NCBI GenBank assembly: GCA_949775045.1
Contig: OX459106.1
Span: 3,460,727 to 3,524,726, forward strand
DNA from: Metridium senile
Taxonomy: Eukaryota > Cnidaria > Anthozoa > Actiniaria > Metridiidae
Direction of reading: 5' to 3'
Length of the DNA: 64,000 nucleotides
A program made the translations under genes and the position numbers. This document shows, in pieces, positions 13,058 to 21,656 of the stretch (position 1 is its first letter; every line of letters starts with the position of its first letter). The notes under the pieces were generated by a model. The model saw only the letters and a list, made by a program, of their open reading frames with translations, was not told where the DNA came from and made no database searches.

Positions 13058-13775
13058 TTAAGGACGTTGGCGGGAAAATGCAAAGTAAAGGTCAATTTCC
13101 TAAGACTTTGCCAGTTTGATAGAACTATATATATTAGATACATCAAATCAGTTAAAAAAAATTGGGGGTCACCGTCGTTGTTTTTGAGTAAAATGGCCTC
13201 AAAGTCGGCATTTTTGGCATTTTTGGTTTCATGGTTTTATTTTCCACACAAGAAATTTACAAACAAGAAATTGAAGATAATAAAGGAAAGTGTAAGGTGT
13301 TTGATAAACAACCCCTAGGGTTAGCACTAGTATCAAACACCCTTACTCTAAATACAAAACAGTAATATTTACAGGTCACAGAAACAATGGCAATTAGTAA
13401 TTATAAATTTAAGTTATAATGAATAAACTATATATTAGGTATACAAATACGAAAAAAATTTATAAAATATCTGACATACAGTTATTAAAAAAAATTAATT
13501 ATGTCTGTGAAAGGAAATGCTTTTTTAATTTGTTTTTGAAGGCTTTTTTAGAAATATTTTTTGACACAAAACGTGAAAATAATTACCTTTTTTCGCAGTG
13601 GAGAAAAAGACCGTACATCTCGAAAAAAATGGCCGCTTTTTGGCGTTTTCGAGGGCTTAAAAAACTGGAAAAAGACGATTTTCTGTGGGTTAAAAAATTG
13701 TCATTTTTTTCAAAAACTAAAGAGGACTTTTCTTTAGTAGTTATTTCGATTTATTAGATAAAAATGGGGGTCACC
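13058..13775. mobile_element. Fragment related to the TTAA/GGGGGTCACCG element family
   Basis: TTAAGGACGTTGG at 13058 resembles the left ends at 27981 and 48561. The interior marker GGGGGTCACCG appears twice in the same direction (near 13164 and 13764). No right terminus was found, so the fragment may be truncated or rearranged. Confidence 0.35.
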
Positions 13776-14291
13776 GTTCGTTTATGAGTTATTGTGCTTC
13801 AAACACCGAACATCATCAAATTTAAATGATGAGATTGATATTTTTTCTTAAATAAATGATTCTTAAAGATAAGAATATATGTTGAGATACCATAATTTGT
13901 GTTGACAGAGGGTTTATAAAAAATTAACTGAGAAGCATATCTGGTATTATAACTGTGATAGTTATTACATTGACGATACATGGGTGATTTACGGTTGTTA
14001 GTTATTACATTTTGCCAGGTAATCGGCTATGCTTATATTATATAATATTCAAAAGATACAAAAGAGTAGCGAATTATATATTGAAATGCCGCGTGCCTTC
14101 ACTTGCGGGACTCACGTGTCTATATCAATGCAAGCTCAACGTTCGTCTCGCTTTGATGCAAACGATTTTGAAAAAAATATCCTAGCTGCAGCCCTCTGAG
14201 CAAGGAAAAAAAGTATACAGTACAACAAGCCTTGGCAGAAAATATATCATACAAACAGAAAAACAATATCCTTCAACAAACAATCTAGAAA

Positions 14292-14297
14292 ACTGAA
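14292..14297. repeat. Left target site duplication ACTGAA
   Basis: ACTGAA directly abuts the left end of the Polinton-like element and is repeated exactly at 19052-19057 next to its right end. Six bases is the duplication length made by Polinton/Maverick integrases. Confidence 0.85.
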
Positions 14298-14613
14298 AGT
14301 AGTTTTATCGGCACCGAATTATACCCCGGTGATAATGGTGATCCCGGTGAGCCCGATCTTAGCGGTGAGCCCGATCTTAGCGGTGAGCCCGATCTTAGCG
14401 GTGAGCCCGATCTTAGCGGTGAGCCCGATCTTAGCGGTGATCTCGATCTTAGCGGTGAGCCCGATCTTAGCGGTGAGCCCGATCTTAGCGGTGATCCCGA
14501 TGATAGCGGTGATACGGTGAGTTTAGGGTGAATTTTATGCATCACGTGACCAACAATTACTTAAAGGAGACGGAATTTCAAACTGGTTATTGATAATTAT
14601 CTCTAGTAGCAGT

Positions 14614-14850
14614 ATGGATTCAAAGTCAGTTCAAGTTGATGAGGTTGAGATTGCAGAACGTCCATTTCTTTTGGAGTTGATATCATCCATCGTGCAGCTG
14701 TCAGAGAGCAATCGGAGAGCAAACAGTCACGTGGTAATATTATTGTTCTCTAATGATTTTAATTTTAATAAACAAAACAAAAAAGAAGTAGAGACTTTTT
14801 CACAGTTTGTTGAATTATTTATTACTATTCTTCATCATCACGATTATTAG
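14614..14850 (+). CDS. Small ORF inside the left TIR (uncertain)
   Basis: A 78-codon frame starts at the ATG at 14614 and runs inward. The mirror copy in the right TIR is 18355-18591. Its last 26 bases overlap the end of the zinc-ribbon gene on the other strand. The residues I compared between the two copies differ by amino-acid replacements (S/L, D/E, T/P), so there is no sign of protein-level selection. No domain is recognised. The frame could be chance, or the stretch before a GTAATA near 14732 could be a leader exon. Confidence 0.25.
   Translation: MDSKSVQVDEVEIAERPFLLELISSIVQLSESNRRANSHVVILLFSNDFNFNKQNKKEVETFSQFVELFITILHHHDY
14818..14823 (-). terminator. Poly(A) signal in left TIR
   Basis: AATAAA on the minus strand begins two bases beyond the TAG stop of the zinc-ribbon gene. 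The identical signal in the right TIR follows the ATPase gene. Confidence 0.6.
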
Positions 14851-15667
14851 GGTGGTGACTAATACCACCACAATCATTACATGACACCAAGATACTTTTT
14901 ACGGTATCCTGATTAAGTGGAAAATGATGCTTACAAATAGGACAATTGACTACTTGATTTAAACGAGGAGATCTCAAAGAGACATCGTGCCAGTGACATC
15001 TAGGGCAACCAACAATACTTTTAATATCAATGTTGGAATCTCCACAATGAGCACAAGCATGTTTTTTCTCCTTTTCGTCATTTTCGTCTTCTTCTTCATC
15101 AAAGTTTCCATTTCCTCCATCTTGATTTCCATTATCATCGTCATCGGAATCTTCTTCTTCCTCTTCTTTTTCCGCTCTCTCTTCGTCATCGGAGGTCATT
15201 ATTTCATTATCCTGTTCATTTTCAAATTTTTCCTGTTCTTTTTTCAGCACTTCATTCAAAACCTTTTTATTTTTGATCCACTTTTTGTTGATTCCGAGTT
15301 CTGCCAACCCATCCACAAATGACTTGAGGCCACGAGGCTCTGAAATTTCTTTGTCATACGGGAGAAGCACATATTCTATAAGATCCACAATATTGGTTCT
15401 AGAAATGCGACGCTGTTTTCGCAGAAGCTCATCACCGGGAGTCCAAAACAAAATGTTTGTAGAGGTGGCCATACTGTGCAAAAGTTCTGATGCCAGTCGT
15501 TGAGAAACTGATCCTGAAAGATCTTGTAAAACCAATTTGATAATAGGCTCCTCATCATCACCATCATTATCATCATCATCTTCATTGTCACTCGGTTCAT
15601 CAGGGTCTTCTTCCCCATAATCTAAATTTTCTTCGTCATTTTCTCGCTTTCTCTTCATTTTGGACAA
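14825..15667 (-). CDS. Acidic zinc-ribbon protein of the Polinton-like element
   Basis: 280 aa from the ATG at 15667. The N-terminus is basic (KMKRKREN), followed by an Asp/Glu-rich stretch (about 11-40), a conserved-looking globular part (about 41-150), a second strongly acidic tract (about 159-200), and four CxxC knuckles (Cys205/208, 221/224, 242/245, 263/266) with nearby His. This pattern fits two zinc ribbons. I do not recognise a named family. A role in DNA or chromatin binding, or as a late or regulatory protein, is only a guess. The frame stays open upstream of the Met, overlapping the end of the neighbouring small gene, so the true start may differ. The last 42 codons lie in the TIR and are therefore duplicated at the other end of the element. 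Confidence 0.7.
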   Translation of the reverse strand: MSKMKRKRENDEENLDYGEEDPDEPSDNEDDDDNDGDDEEPIIKLVLQDLSGSVSQRLASELLHSMATSTNILFWTPGDELLRKQRRISRTNIVDLIEYVLLPYDKEISEPRGLKSFVDGLAELGINKKWIKNKKVLNEVLKKEQEKFENEQDNEIMTSDDEERAEKEEEEEDSDDDDNGNQDGGNGNFDEEEDENDEKEKKHACAHCGDSNIDIKSIVGCPRCHWHDVSLRSPRLNQVVNCPICKHHFPLNQDTVKSILVSCNDCGGISHHPNNRDDEE

Positions 15668-15723
15668 GTTACTCCTATCAATAACTAAAGCAAATGACTT
15701 TGTAGAAGAAGGAGCTCCTGAAT

Positions 15724-16041
15724 TTATATCAAAAGTCCAGTCAGAAAAGGGACTAGCAAATCGGGAATAAATGAGCCTCCCTCTTGGACAAGAATTTGTT
15801 TCTTTTTCTTGTAAGAAATATTCGGATCTTGAAGACTTTTGATGGATTCTTTGTGGGGGGTCAACATTGTTAGGTCACGATTACTCAGTGGAGCATATCC
15901 TTGGCAAACATTGTGCGCTGCTTGTACTATGGCATGGACCTGTTCTGGTGTTGCAGTGTCAAGTAAGAATTGCCGTTGATGATGTGGACAGGAAACTAAC
16001 AGCTGAAGATAGCCATGATTCCTCCTTACTACTCGAGACAT
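15724..16041 (-). CDS. Small basic/hydrophobic virion-type protein of the Polinton-like element
   Basis: 105 aa from the ATG at 16041. I chose this start because a minus-strand TATA box (16077-16084) sits 36 bases upstream; the earlier start at 16104 would lie above that box. The middle part (TPEQVHAIVQAAHNVCQG) looks helical. Near the C-terminus comes a lysine cluster (YKKKKQILVQEGG) and then a hydrophobic end (IPDLLVPFLTGLLI). Small proteins with a KKK..LVQxGG motif and a hydrophobic C-terminus are familiar from Polinton/adintovirus-type elements of animals, where they are compared with adenovirus core or membrane-active proteins. I recognise the resemblance but could not test it. It probably shares a leftward transcript with the zinc-ribbon gene. 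Confidence 0.65.
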   Translation of the reverse strand: MSRVVRRNHGYLQLLVSCPHHQRQFLLDTATPEQVHAIVQAAHNVCQGYAPLSNRDLTMLTPHKESIKSLQDPNISYKKKKQILVQEGGSFIPDLLVPFLTGLLI

Positions 16042-16076
16042 AATGACAAAATGATCTGAGTTTAAGTTGAGAGCTA

Positions 16077-16084
16077 TATTTATA
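16077..16084 (-). promoter_or_regulatory. TATA box, leftward promoter of the element
   Basis: TATAAATA on the minus strand, 36 bases before the ATG at 16041. It is the same octamer as the rightward promoter at 16725. Confidence 0.6.
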
Positions 16085-16104
16085 CTCCTGCACAATACCA
16101 ACAA

Positions 16105-16690
16105 TAGCCGAGCCCACAGGCTCCGAGCCCACAGGCTCCGAGCCTAGCCTACAGGTTCCAAGCCGAGCCCACAGGCTCCGAGCCGAGCCTAGCCGAGCCT
16201 AGAACAATAGCCTTGCCGAGCCTAGCCGAGCCTAGAACAATAGCCGAGCCAAGCCTAGAACAATAGCCGAGCCGAGCCGAGCCGAGCCGAGCCTAGAACA
16301 ATAGCCGAGCCGAGCCTAGCCGAGCCTAGAACAATAGCCGAGCCGAGCCTAGCCGATCCTAGAACAATAGCCGAGCCGAGCCTAGCCGAGCCTAGAACAA
16401 TAGCCGAGCCGAGCCTAGCCGAGCCTAGAACAATAGCCGAGCCGAGCCTAGCCGAGCCTAGAACAATAGCCGAGCCGAGCCCACAGGCTCCGAGCCGAGC
16501 CTAGAACAATAGCCGATCCGAGCCGATCCGAGTCGATCCGAGCCGAGCCGAGCCGAGCCGAGCCGAGCCGAGCCGAGCCGAGCCGAGCCGAGCCGAGCCG
16601 AGCCGAGCCGAGCCGAGCCGAGCCGAGCCGAGCCGAGCCGAGCCGAGCCGAGCCGAGCCGAGAACAATAGTTTGCGAGCCGAGCCTACAA
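16105..16690. repeat. GCCGA/GCCTA tandem repeat between divergent promoters
   Basis: A degenerate array built from GCCGAGCCTAGAACAATAG-like units. Between about 16541 and 16662 it becomes a nearly pure run of the 5-bp unit GCCGA, roughly 24 copies. It fills the whole space between the two TATA boxes. Possible roles are an upstream activating region for both promoters or a replication or packaging signal; neither is shown by sequence alone. Confidence 0.8.
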
Positions 16691-16724
16691 CAATAGTTGA
16701 CAAATCATGCGTGTAATAGAGACA

Positions 16725-16732
16725 TATAAATA
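16725..16732 (+). promoter_or_regulatory. TATA box, rightward promoter of the element
   Basis: TATAAATA, 46 bases before the ATPase ATG at 16778, so initiation about 25-30 bases downstream would give a leader of about 20 bases. This supports the ATG at 16778 over the upstream in-frame TTG at 16736. Confidence 0.6.
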
Positions 16733-16777
16733 CCCTTGGTAGAAGCAATTTTTTTCTCATTCTTTTTCGGACACAAG

Positions 16778-18196
16778 ATGGGTAGGTTGTGTCCTATTTG
16801 TGGAAAACTAGTGCAGCATATATGGTCACATCTAAGTCGTGTTCACAAGATTTATGGTTTGGATCGAACAATGCTGGTGCAACAAGAAAATCAGATGCCT
16901 ATACATAACTTTAGCAGTCCAAAGGCTCTTGACGAGAACCGCTTTAGCTTTCCAGATTTCAAGCAAAAAGGAGGATGGTGTGAGCCATTTCGTTTGCAGC
17001 ACCCTTTTATCTGTATGGTATCGGGAATGACCGGATGTGGAAAAACCACTTGGGTACAAAATGTATTGGAACATAAAAGCCGAATGATTACCCCACCACC
17101 CCAGAGAATAATATGGTGTTATACAAGATGGCAGCCGGCCTATATGGAAATGATGCAGACTATCCGTGGAATTGAATTTGTGAAAGGAATTCCCTCTAAT
17201 ATCGAAAGCGATGATTATTTTGATGTCAATATGAACAACTTAATAGTCATTGATGATCAAATGAGTTCCGCCAGTAACGACAAACAGGTTATCAACTTGT
17301 TTACACAGGGATCCCATCATCGCAACCTTAGTGTTTTCTACTTGGTTCAAAATCTCTTTCATCAGAGCAAAGGAAACAGGGATATCAGCTTAAATTGTCA
17401 CTACTTGGTAATATTCAAGAACCCCAGAGATAAACTTCAAATTTTCACATTGGCCAAGCAAATGTACCCAAGAGAAACCGAATATTTTCTTCAGAAGTAT
17501 GAAGAGGCGGTGAGCAGACCTTTTGGATACCTACTCATCGATTTGAAGACAACCACTCCAGATGATTGTAGACTTAGAACCAATGTTCTGCCTGACGAAA
17601 AGCAACAGTCAGATAATTCATCCGAAGATAAAGTATCGAAGGAATTGATCAAATACCTCAAGCAACAAAGTCTTGTTCTTCCTCCCATCGCGTCAAAAGT
17701 TCAAAACTTGCAAGATCAAATGGTTGATATATTGAATAATACCGACTTAAGTGTCGATCAAAAAGCTCGTGAATATGTCCACCTCCAAAATGATTTTCTT
17801 CAATACAAGAAAAAGTTGAATTCCACTCCTTCGCCACTTCCTCGACCTTCTTCCAATTCAATGCAACCTGTTCCTATGGATACACCAACTGAATCAATGC
17901 CGCCCCCATTTCATGAAAATGGTATCAGCCAATCAGAGGTTTCTACACCACTACCTACTCCATCAATTTCAAATTATCAACCCTCTACCCCAGTGCAAAC
18001 TCTGGTTCCTGAAGGGCTATTAACACCACCCCCGAGTTCATCACCTGGTGAAAGAAAACGAAAGCGACCTCGATTTGACCAGATCAAAAATATGTTGGAT
18101 GATGATGCCCATAAAGTTCAAGGACCCTATTTGAAAGCATATCGTTCACGGCGATCTATGAGAATAAGGAATCGTTTTAATCCTTTATTAGACTGA
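16778..18196 (+). CDS. A32/FtsK-HerA-like packaging ATPase of the Polinton-like element
   Basis: 472 aa, intact. A C2H2-like finger opens the protein (Cys5, Cys8, His18, His23). The ATPase core follows: Walker A GMTGCGKT at 83-90, Walker B LIVIDD at 155-160, and a downstream stretch with YLVQNLFHQSKGNRD and FKNPRDKLQ, as in viral genome-packaging ATPases. From about residue 275 the tail is Ser/Pro-rich and low complexity, with a basic nuclear-localisation-like cluster (ERKRKRPRF) and a basic C-terminus. Packaging ATPases pump DNA into a capsid; the gene fits the Polinton/adintovirus family, yet no capsid gene is present here. The N-terminal finger may bind DNA. The poly(A) signal follows at 18382. 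Assignment as a packaging-type P-loop ATPase is fairly secure; the exact lineage is inference. Confidence 0.85.
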   Translation: MGRLCPICGKLVQHIWSHLSRVHKIYGLDRTMLVQQENQMPIHNFSSPKALDENRFSFPDFKQKGGWCEPFRLQHPFICMVSGMTGCGKTTWVQNVLEHKSRMITPPPQRIIWCYTRWQPAYMEMMQTIRGIEFVKGIPSNIESDDYFDVNMNNLIVIDDQMSSASNDKQVINLFTQGSHHRNLSVFYLVQNLFHQSKGNRDISLNCHYLVIFKNPRDKLQIFTLAKQMYPRETEYFLQKYEEAVSRPFGYLLIDLKTTTPDDCRLRTNVLPDEKQQSDNSSEDKVSKELIKYLKQQSLVLPPIASKVQNLQDQMVDILNNTDLSVDQKAREYVHLQNDFLQYKKKLNSTPSPLPRPSSNSMQPVPMDTPTESMPPPFHENGISQSEVSTPLPTPSISNYQPSTPVQTLVPEGLLTPPPSSSPGERKRKRPRFDQIKNMLDDDAHKVQGPYLKAYRSRRSMRIRNRFNPLLD

Positions 18197-18251
18197 ACAC
18201 TGAGTTGAATACTTAACCACCAGTAACAAGCAATTATGCCATTATAAATTA

Positions 18252-18380
18252 GTAGTCAATTGTCCTATTTGTAAGCATCATTTTCCACTTAATCATGATA
18301 CCGTAAAAAGTATCTTGGTGTCATGTAATGATTGTGGTGGTATTAGTCACCACCCTAATAATCGTGATGATGAAGAATAG
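18252..18380 (+). pseudogene. Duplicated 3' end of the zinc-ribbon gene inside the right TIR
   Basis: 42 codons and the stop of the zinc-ribbon frame, including CPIC and CNDC, are repeated here because the gene's end lies in the TIR. The frame is open and differs at one residue (Q to H). There is no start codon of its own, so it is a by-product of TIR structure. Confidence 0.75.
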
Positions 18381-18591
18381 TAATAAATAATTCAACAAAC
18401 TGTGAAAATGGCTCTACTTCTTTTTTGTTTTGTTTATTAAAATTAAATTCATTAGAGAACAATAATATTACCACGTGACTGTTTGCTCTCCGATTGCTCT
18501 CTGACAGCTGCACGATGGATGATATCAACTCCAAAAGAAATGGACGTTCTGCAATCTCAACCTCATCAACTTGAACTGACTTTAAATCCAT
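18355..18591 (-). CDS. Small ORF inside the right TIR (uncertain)
   Basis: Mirror copy of the 78-codon frame at 14614-14850, starting at the ATG at 18591. The same doubts apply. Confidence 0.25.
   Translation of the reverse strand: MDLKSVQVDEVEIAERPFLLELISSIVQLSESNRRANSHVVILLFSNEFNFNKQNKKEVEPFSQFVELFITILHHHDY
18382..18387 (+). terminator. Poly(A) signal in right TIR
   Basis: AATAAA, about 186 bases after the ATPase stop codon. It is identical to the signal used on the left by the zinc-ribbon gene. Confidence 0.55.
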
Positions 18592-19051
18592 ACTGCTACT
18601 AGAGATAATTATCAATAACCAGTTTGAAATTCCGTCTCCTTTAAGTAATTGTTGATCACGTGATGCATGAAATTCACCCTAAACTCACCGTATCACCGGG
18701 ATCACCGGGATCACCGGGATCATCGGGATCACCGCTATCATCGGGATCACCGCTATCATCGGGATCACCGCTATCATCGGGATCACCGCTATCATCGGGC
18801 TCACCGCTAAGATCGGGCTCACCGCTAAGATCGGGATCACCGCTAAGATCGGGATCACCGCTAAGATCGGGATCACCGCTAAGATCGAGATCACCGCTAA
18901 GATCGGGCTCACCGCTAAGATCGGGCTCACCGCTAAGATCGGGCTCACCGCTAAGATCGGGCTCACCGCTAAGATCGGGCTCACCGCTAAGATCGGGCTC
19001 ACCGGGATCACCATTTTCACCGGGGTATAATTCGGTGCCGATAAAACTACT

Positions 19052-19057
19052 ACTGAA
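19052..19057. repeat. Right target site duplication ACTGAA
   Basis: Exact copy of 14292-14297, abutting the element's right end. Confidence 0.85.
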
Positions 19058-19165
19058 AATATCATGCACCGCTGTTTGACTGAAAAAACTATCTGGCATG
19101 CTCGTCAGCGGGACTAAACAAATATTGCACAAAACAATCTTGCAAAATTTGATTGATCATGCCGA

Positions 19166-19305
19166 CATACACCTAATTCAAAAAAGGTTGACGGGGCGAA
19201 CGGCGATTGGCGATTGAAATTCGTATTGTCCACAGTCGTGGACAATAGGAATTTCAATCGCCAATCGCCGTTCGCCCCGTCAACCTTTTTTGAATTAGGT
19301 GTATG
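19166..19305. repeat. 140-bp nearly perfect hairpin
   Basis: Arms of about 68 bases start CATACACCTAATTC and end GAATTAGGTGTATG with only a few bases of loop near 19235. The arms contain GACGGGGCGAACGGCGATTG and its complement. It lies about 110 bp from the Polinton-like element and may be a separate palindromic MITE. Confidence 0.9.
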
Positions 19306-20219
19306 ACACTTGTTTCGTAGAGGCCATTATTAAAACGAAGCCTTGATATATCTTTTTGGAAAAACTATTTCTTATTTTTAGAGAGGTTTAAAAGTGTCCT
19401 CTAAAAACAAATTTATTAAAAATCGAAGTATTTTATGAAAGTTCATAAAAGTCTTAAAAATGTTTCTTAAAATACTATTTAACAATTTTGAGGTCTTTAA
19501 TCACCAATAAATTGTTTAGTTTGCTTGGGAAAACTATTTCTTCGATTTTCTTGAAAACTATAAGCAGTACTTTACATCTTACATTAGGACCTACCTATGG
19601 TTAAAATATGAACAAAATCTAATTTGCGACTTTAATTTTGCCGTGTTATGTTCGATCTTTGCCGTGACAACCGCTCTCAACAGTTTTTTTAAACTGTGAG
19701 TATACCCTTAATGGATCATTTTCAAAACTTCTGCCGATCACCTTGGACACCACTTGGACAAAGAAAGTACACCTCCCCTTTTAACCCGCATCCCTTGAGC
19801 CAATAGATTAGAAATAGAGATTTATCATGAATGATTTAGAGGATTTGAAGCTGTACAATTTTCAGAAAATAATAACATGAAAAAAGTCAGGTGTTTACGG
19901 TTCGAGTATCCGGCCTGAAACGAATCGAGTCATTAAAACAACATTTTCAATAAATTGAAGCTAAACTAAAGCTTTATTTTTGACTATTCTATTTTTTAAA
20001 TGATTCGTGTAGAGCACTGTAGAGTTATATAGTCCCGTTCCTGTGTATCTCGTAAGATCTTGAGACTATAAGGCAATGGTTTTCCTGTGTATTGGTCTGT
20101 TCTCTTCTCGAATAGTCGTATAGCAACGATCACTGCCACAAAGAAAACAACAGTTGTTTTATAGAGGTGGGGAAGATGAAGATCGTACATAATGATTATG
20201 ATAATGGTGGTGGTGTCAA
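19306..20219. other. No gene recognised
   Basis: AT-rich sequence with no supported exon or RNA gene. Confidence 0.4.
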
Positions 20220-20860
20220 CGAAAATTATGATGATGATTAGATGATAATGATAATAATGATGATAGCGAAAATTATAATTGTGACGAAAACGACTGCATT
20301 AATGATAACGGTTACGATAATGATAGCGATAACGATATTATATGATAAAGATAAGGATAACTTAAATGATAGCGATAACAATAACGATGATAATAGCGAT
20401 AAGGATAACGATAGTTATAACGATAACAATAAGGCTAACGATAAGGATAACGATAAGGATAACGATAATCATAGGGCTGACGATAATGTTAGCGATAAGC
20501 ATAACGATTTTTAAAACTATATTTTTAACGATATTTATAACGATAAGAATAACGATAAGGATAACGATAATCATAGGGCTAACGATAATGTTAGCGATAA
20601 GGATAACGATAAGGATAACAATAAGGATAACGATAATCATAGGGCTGACGATAATGTTAGCGATAAGGCTAAGGATAACGATAACGATAATAATAGGGCT
20701 AACGATAATGTTAGCGATAACGATAACGATAACGATAACGATAACGATAAGGATAACGATAACGAAAAGAGTAACGATAATGATAACAATAAAGATAATA
20801 ATAACGATAGCAATAACTTTAGCGATAATGATAACAATAACTGCGACGATTAGAATCCTT
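20220..20860. repeat. GATAAC/GATAAGG minisatellite
   Basis: An array of ATAACG- and GATAAGGATAAC-type units with a higher-order repeat that includes AATCATAGGGCTGACGATAA. Long open frames across it are products of the repeat. Confidence 0.9.
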
Positions 20861-20959
20861 CTTCTTCTTCTTCTTCCGTATTACCCCGTCTCTTTCTATA
20901 AGAAAATCCTTACGGGGGGGTCTTAAGAAACAAAACAAAACGTCTAAATAATGAAAAAG

Positions 20960-21090
20960 ACAATAATAATAATAATAAAATGTCAAACTGTGTTCTCTAT
21001 TGCTTTCTTAAATGCATTTACGCTGGTTTTTTGAACAATGTCCTCTGGTAAAGTGTTCCATTCTCTTATAGTGCGAGGAAAATAAGATAA
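20960..21090 (-). pseudogene. 3' end of a LINE reverse-transcriptase ORF with (TTA)n tail
   Basis: On the minus strand the frame ending at the TGA (20983-20985) reads TIREWNTLPEDIVQKTSVNAF, followed by a short 3' end and a (TTA)n tail. REWNxLPxx..SVxxFK is the usual C-terminus of CR1/L2-type non-LTR retrotransposon ORF2 proteins. Only the last ~36 codons remain, so it is a 5'-truncated, dead copy. Confidence 0.6.
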
Positions 21091-21656
21091 GAGGTGATAG
21101 TGTAAGATAAGAGGTGATATAAGAGGTGAATAACGACAACCATAGTATCCAATAGTGATGTGGCAGCTCCGTACCCTGGAAACCAGAGGGTTTTTGATCT
21201 AGTATTTTTATTTATCATTTACCTTGTTCTACGTTAAACATCAAGCAAAACCTTTCACACTTTCTCGTTGCTTCACAATGCGTAAGGTTAATTTTTAAAT
21301 TAGAGTAGAAAAATAGCCTCTGGTACCCAGGCTATAAGTTCAGTATCTAACCTTTCTTAAACTTTCGTGATCCCTAGCGATATGTGATCGCTTGCCGCAA
21401 ACGTTAACGAATATCTTACAATATACCGATGCATGAACCATAACGTAACAGATAGACACACTAACATGACGACTAAAACTGCCTTGTTTTTCATCTTCCA
21501 ACACTCTCGGTATCAGCACAACAACAGAGTAGGGTTTTAGTTCCCAAGCTTTTCTTTGGTTTGGGTACCTTGCTCGAAAGGCTAGCCACTGACCAAGCTT
21601 GGTAGAGCTGAGATCTTTATTGACGTTTGTACTGGTTTGGTGATTAGCTCGTTCAA
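21091..21656. other. No gene recognised
   Basis: A short direct repeat (AGATAAGAGGTGATA) occurs near 21080-21130. Nothing else can be supported. Confidence 0.35.

Larger units (their letters stand above)
14298..14955 (+). repeat. Left terminal inverted repeat of the Polinton-like element
   Basis: It pairs with 18251-19051 on the opposite strand. From the outside in it holds the AGTAGTTTTATCGG tip, nine copies of an 18-bp unit (GATCTTAGCGGTGAGCCC type), a CACGTG motif, a 78-codon frame, and the end of the zinc-ribbon gene with its poly(A) signal. It is about 140 bp shorter than the right TIR, mostly because it has fewer 18-bp units. Confidence 0.85.
14298..19051. mobile_element. 4754-bp Polinton/adintovirus-like element, complete ends, reduced gene set
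   Basis: Seen directly: termini AGTAGTTTTATCGG and its complement, inverted repeats of about 658 bp (left) and 801 bp (right), and a perfect ACTGAA duplication. Three long open frames are present: two leftward (14825-15667, 15724-16041) and one rightward (16778-18196). Known of the family: Polintons/Mavericks and adintoviruses make 6-bp duplications, begin with AG and encode a packaging ATPase. Typical members are about 15-20 kb and also carry protein-primed DNA polymerase B, a retroviral-type integrase, a protease and capsid genes. None of these can be found here, so this copy must have depended on enzymes supplied elsewhere. It is either an internally deleted derivative or a distinct compact lineage. 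The frames are intact and the TIRs very similar, which suggests recent insertion. Confidence 0.8.
18251..19051 (-). repeat. Right terminal inverted repeat of the Polinton-like element
   Basis: Mirror of 14298-14955. It has about 15 units of the 18-bp repeat against nine on the left, plus extra GGGATCACC units. The tip reads ATCGG..ACTACT at 19051. Confidence 0.85.

Noticed and set aside
16458..16760. 100-codon LGSARLGSAR frame
   Set aside because: Generated by the GCCGA pentanucleotide repeat between the two promoters of the Polinton-like element.
18660..19132. SPLRSGSPLRSG, PDLSGE and SPILAV repeat proteins of 126-152 codons
   Set aside because: All frames of the 18-bp TIR minisatellite are open on both strands. 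A repeat with a length divisible by three gives this without selection.
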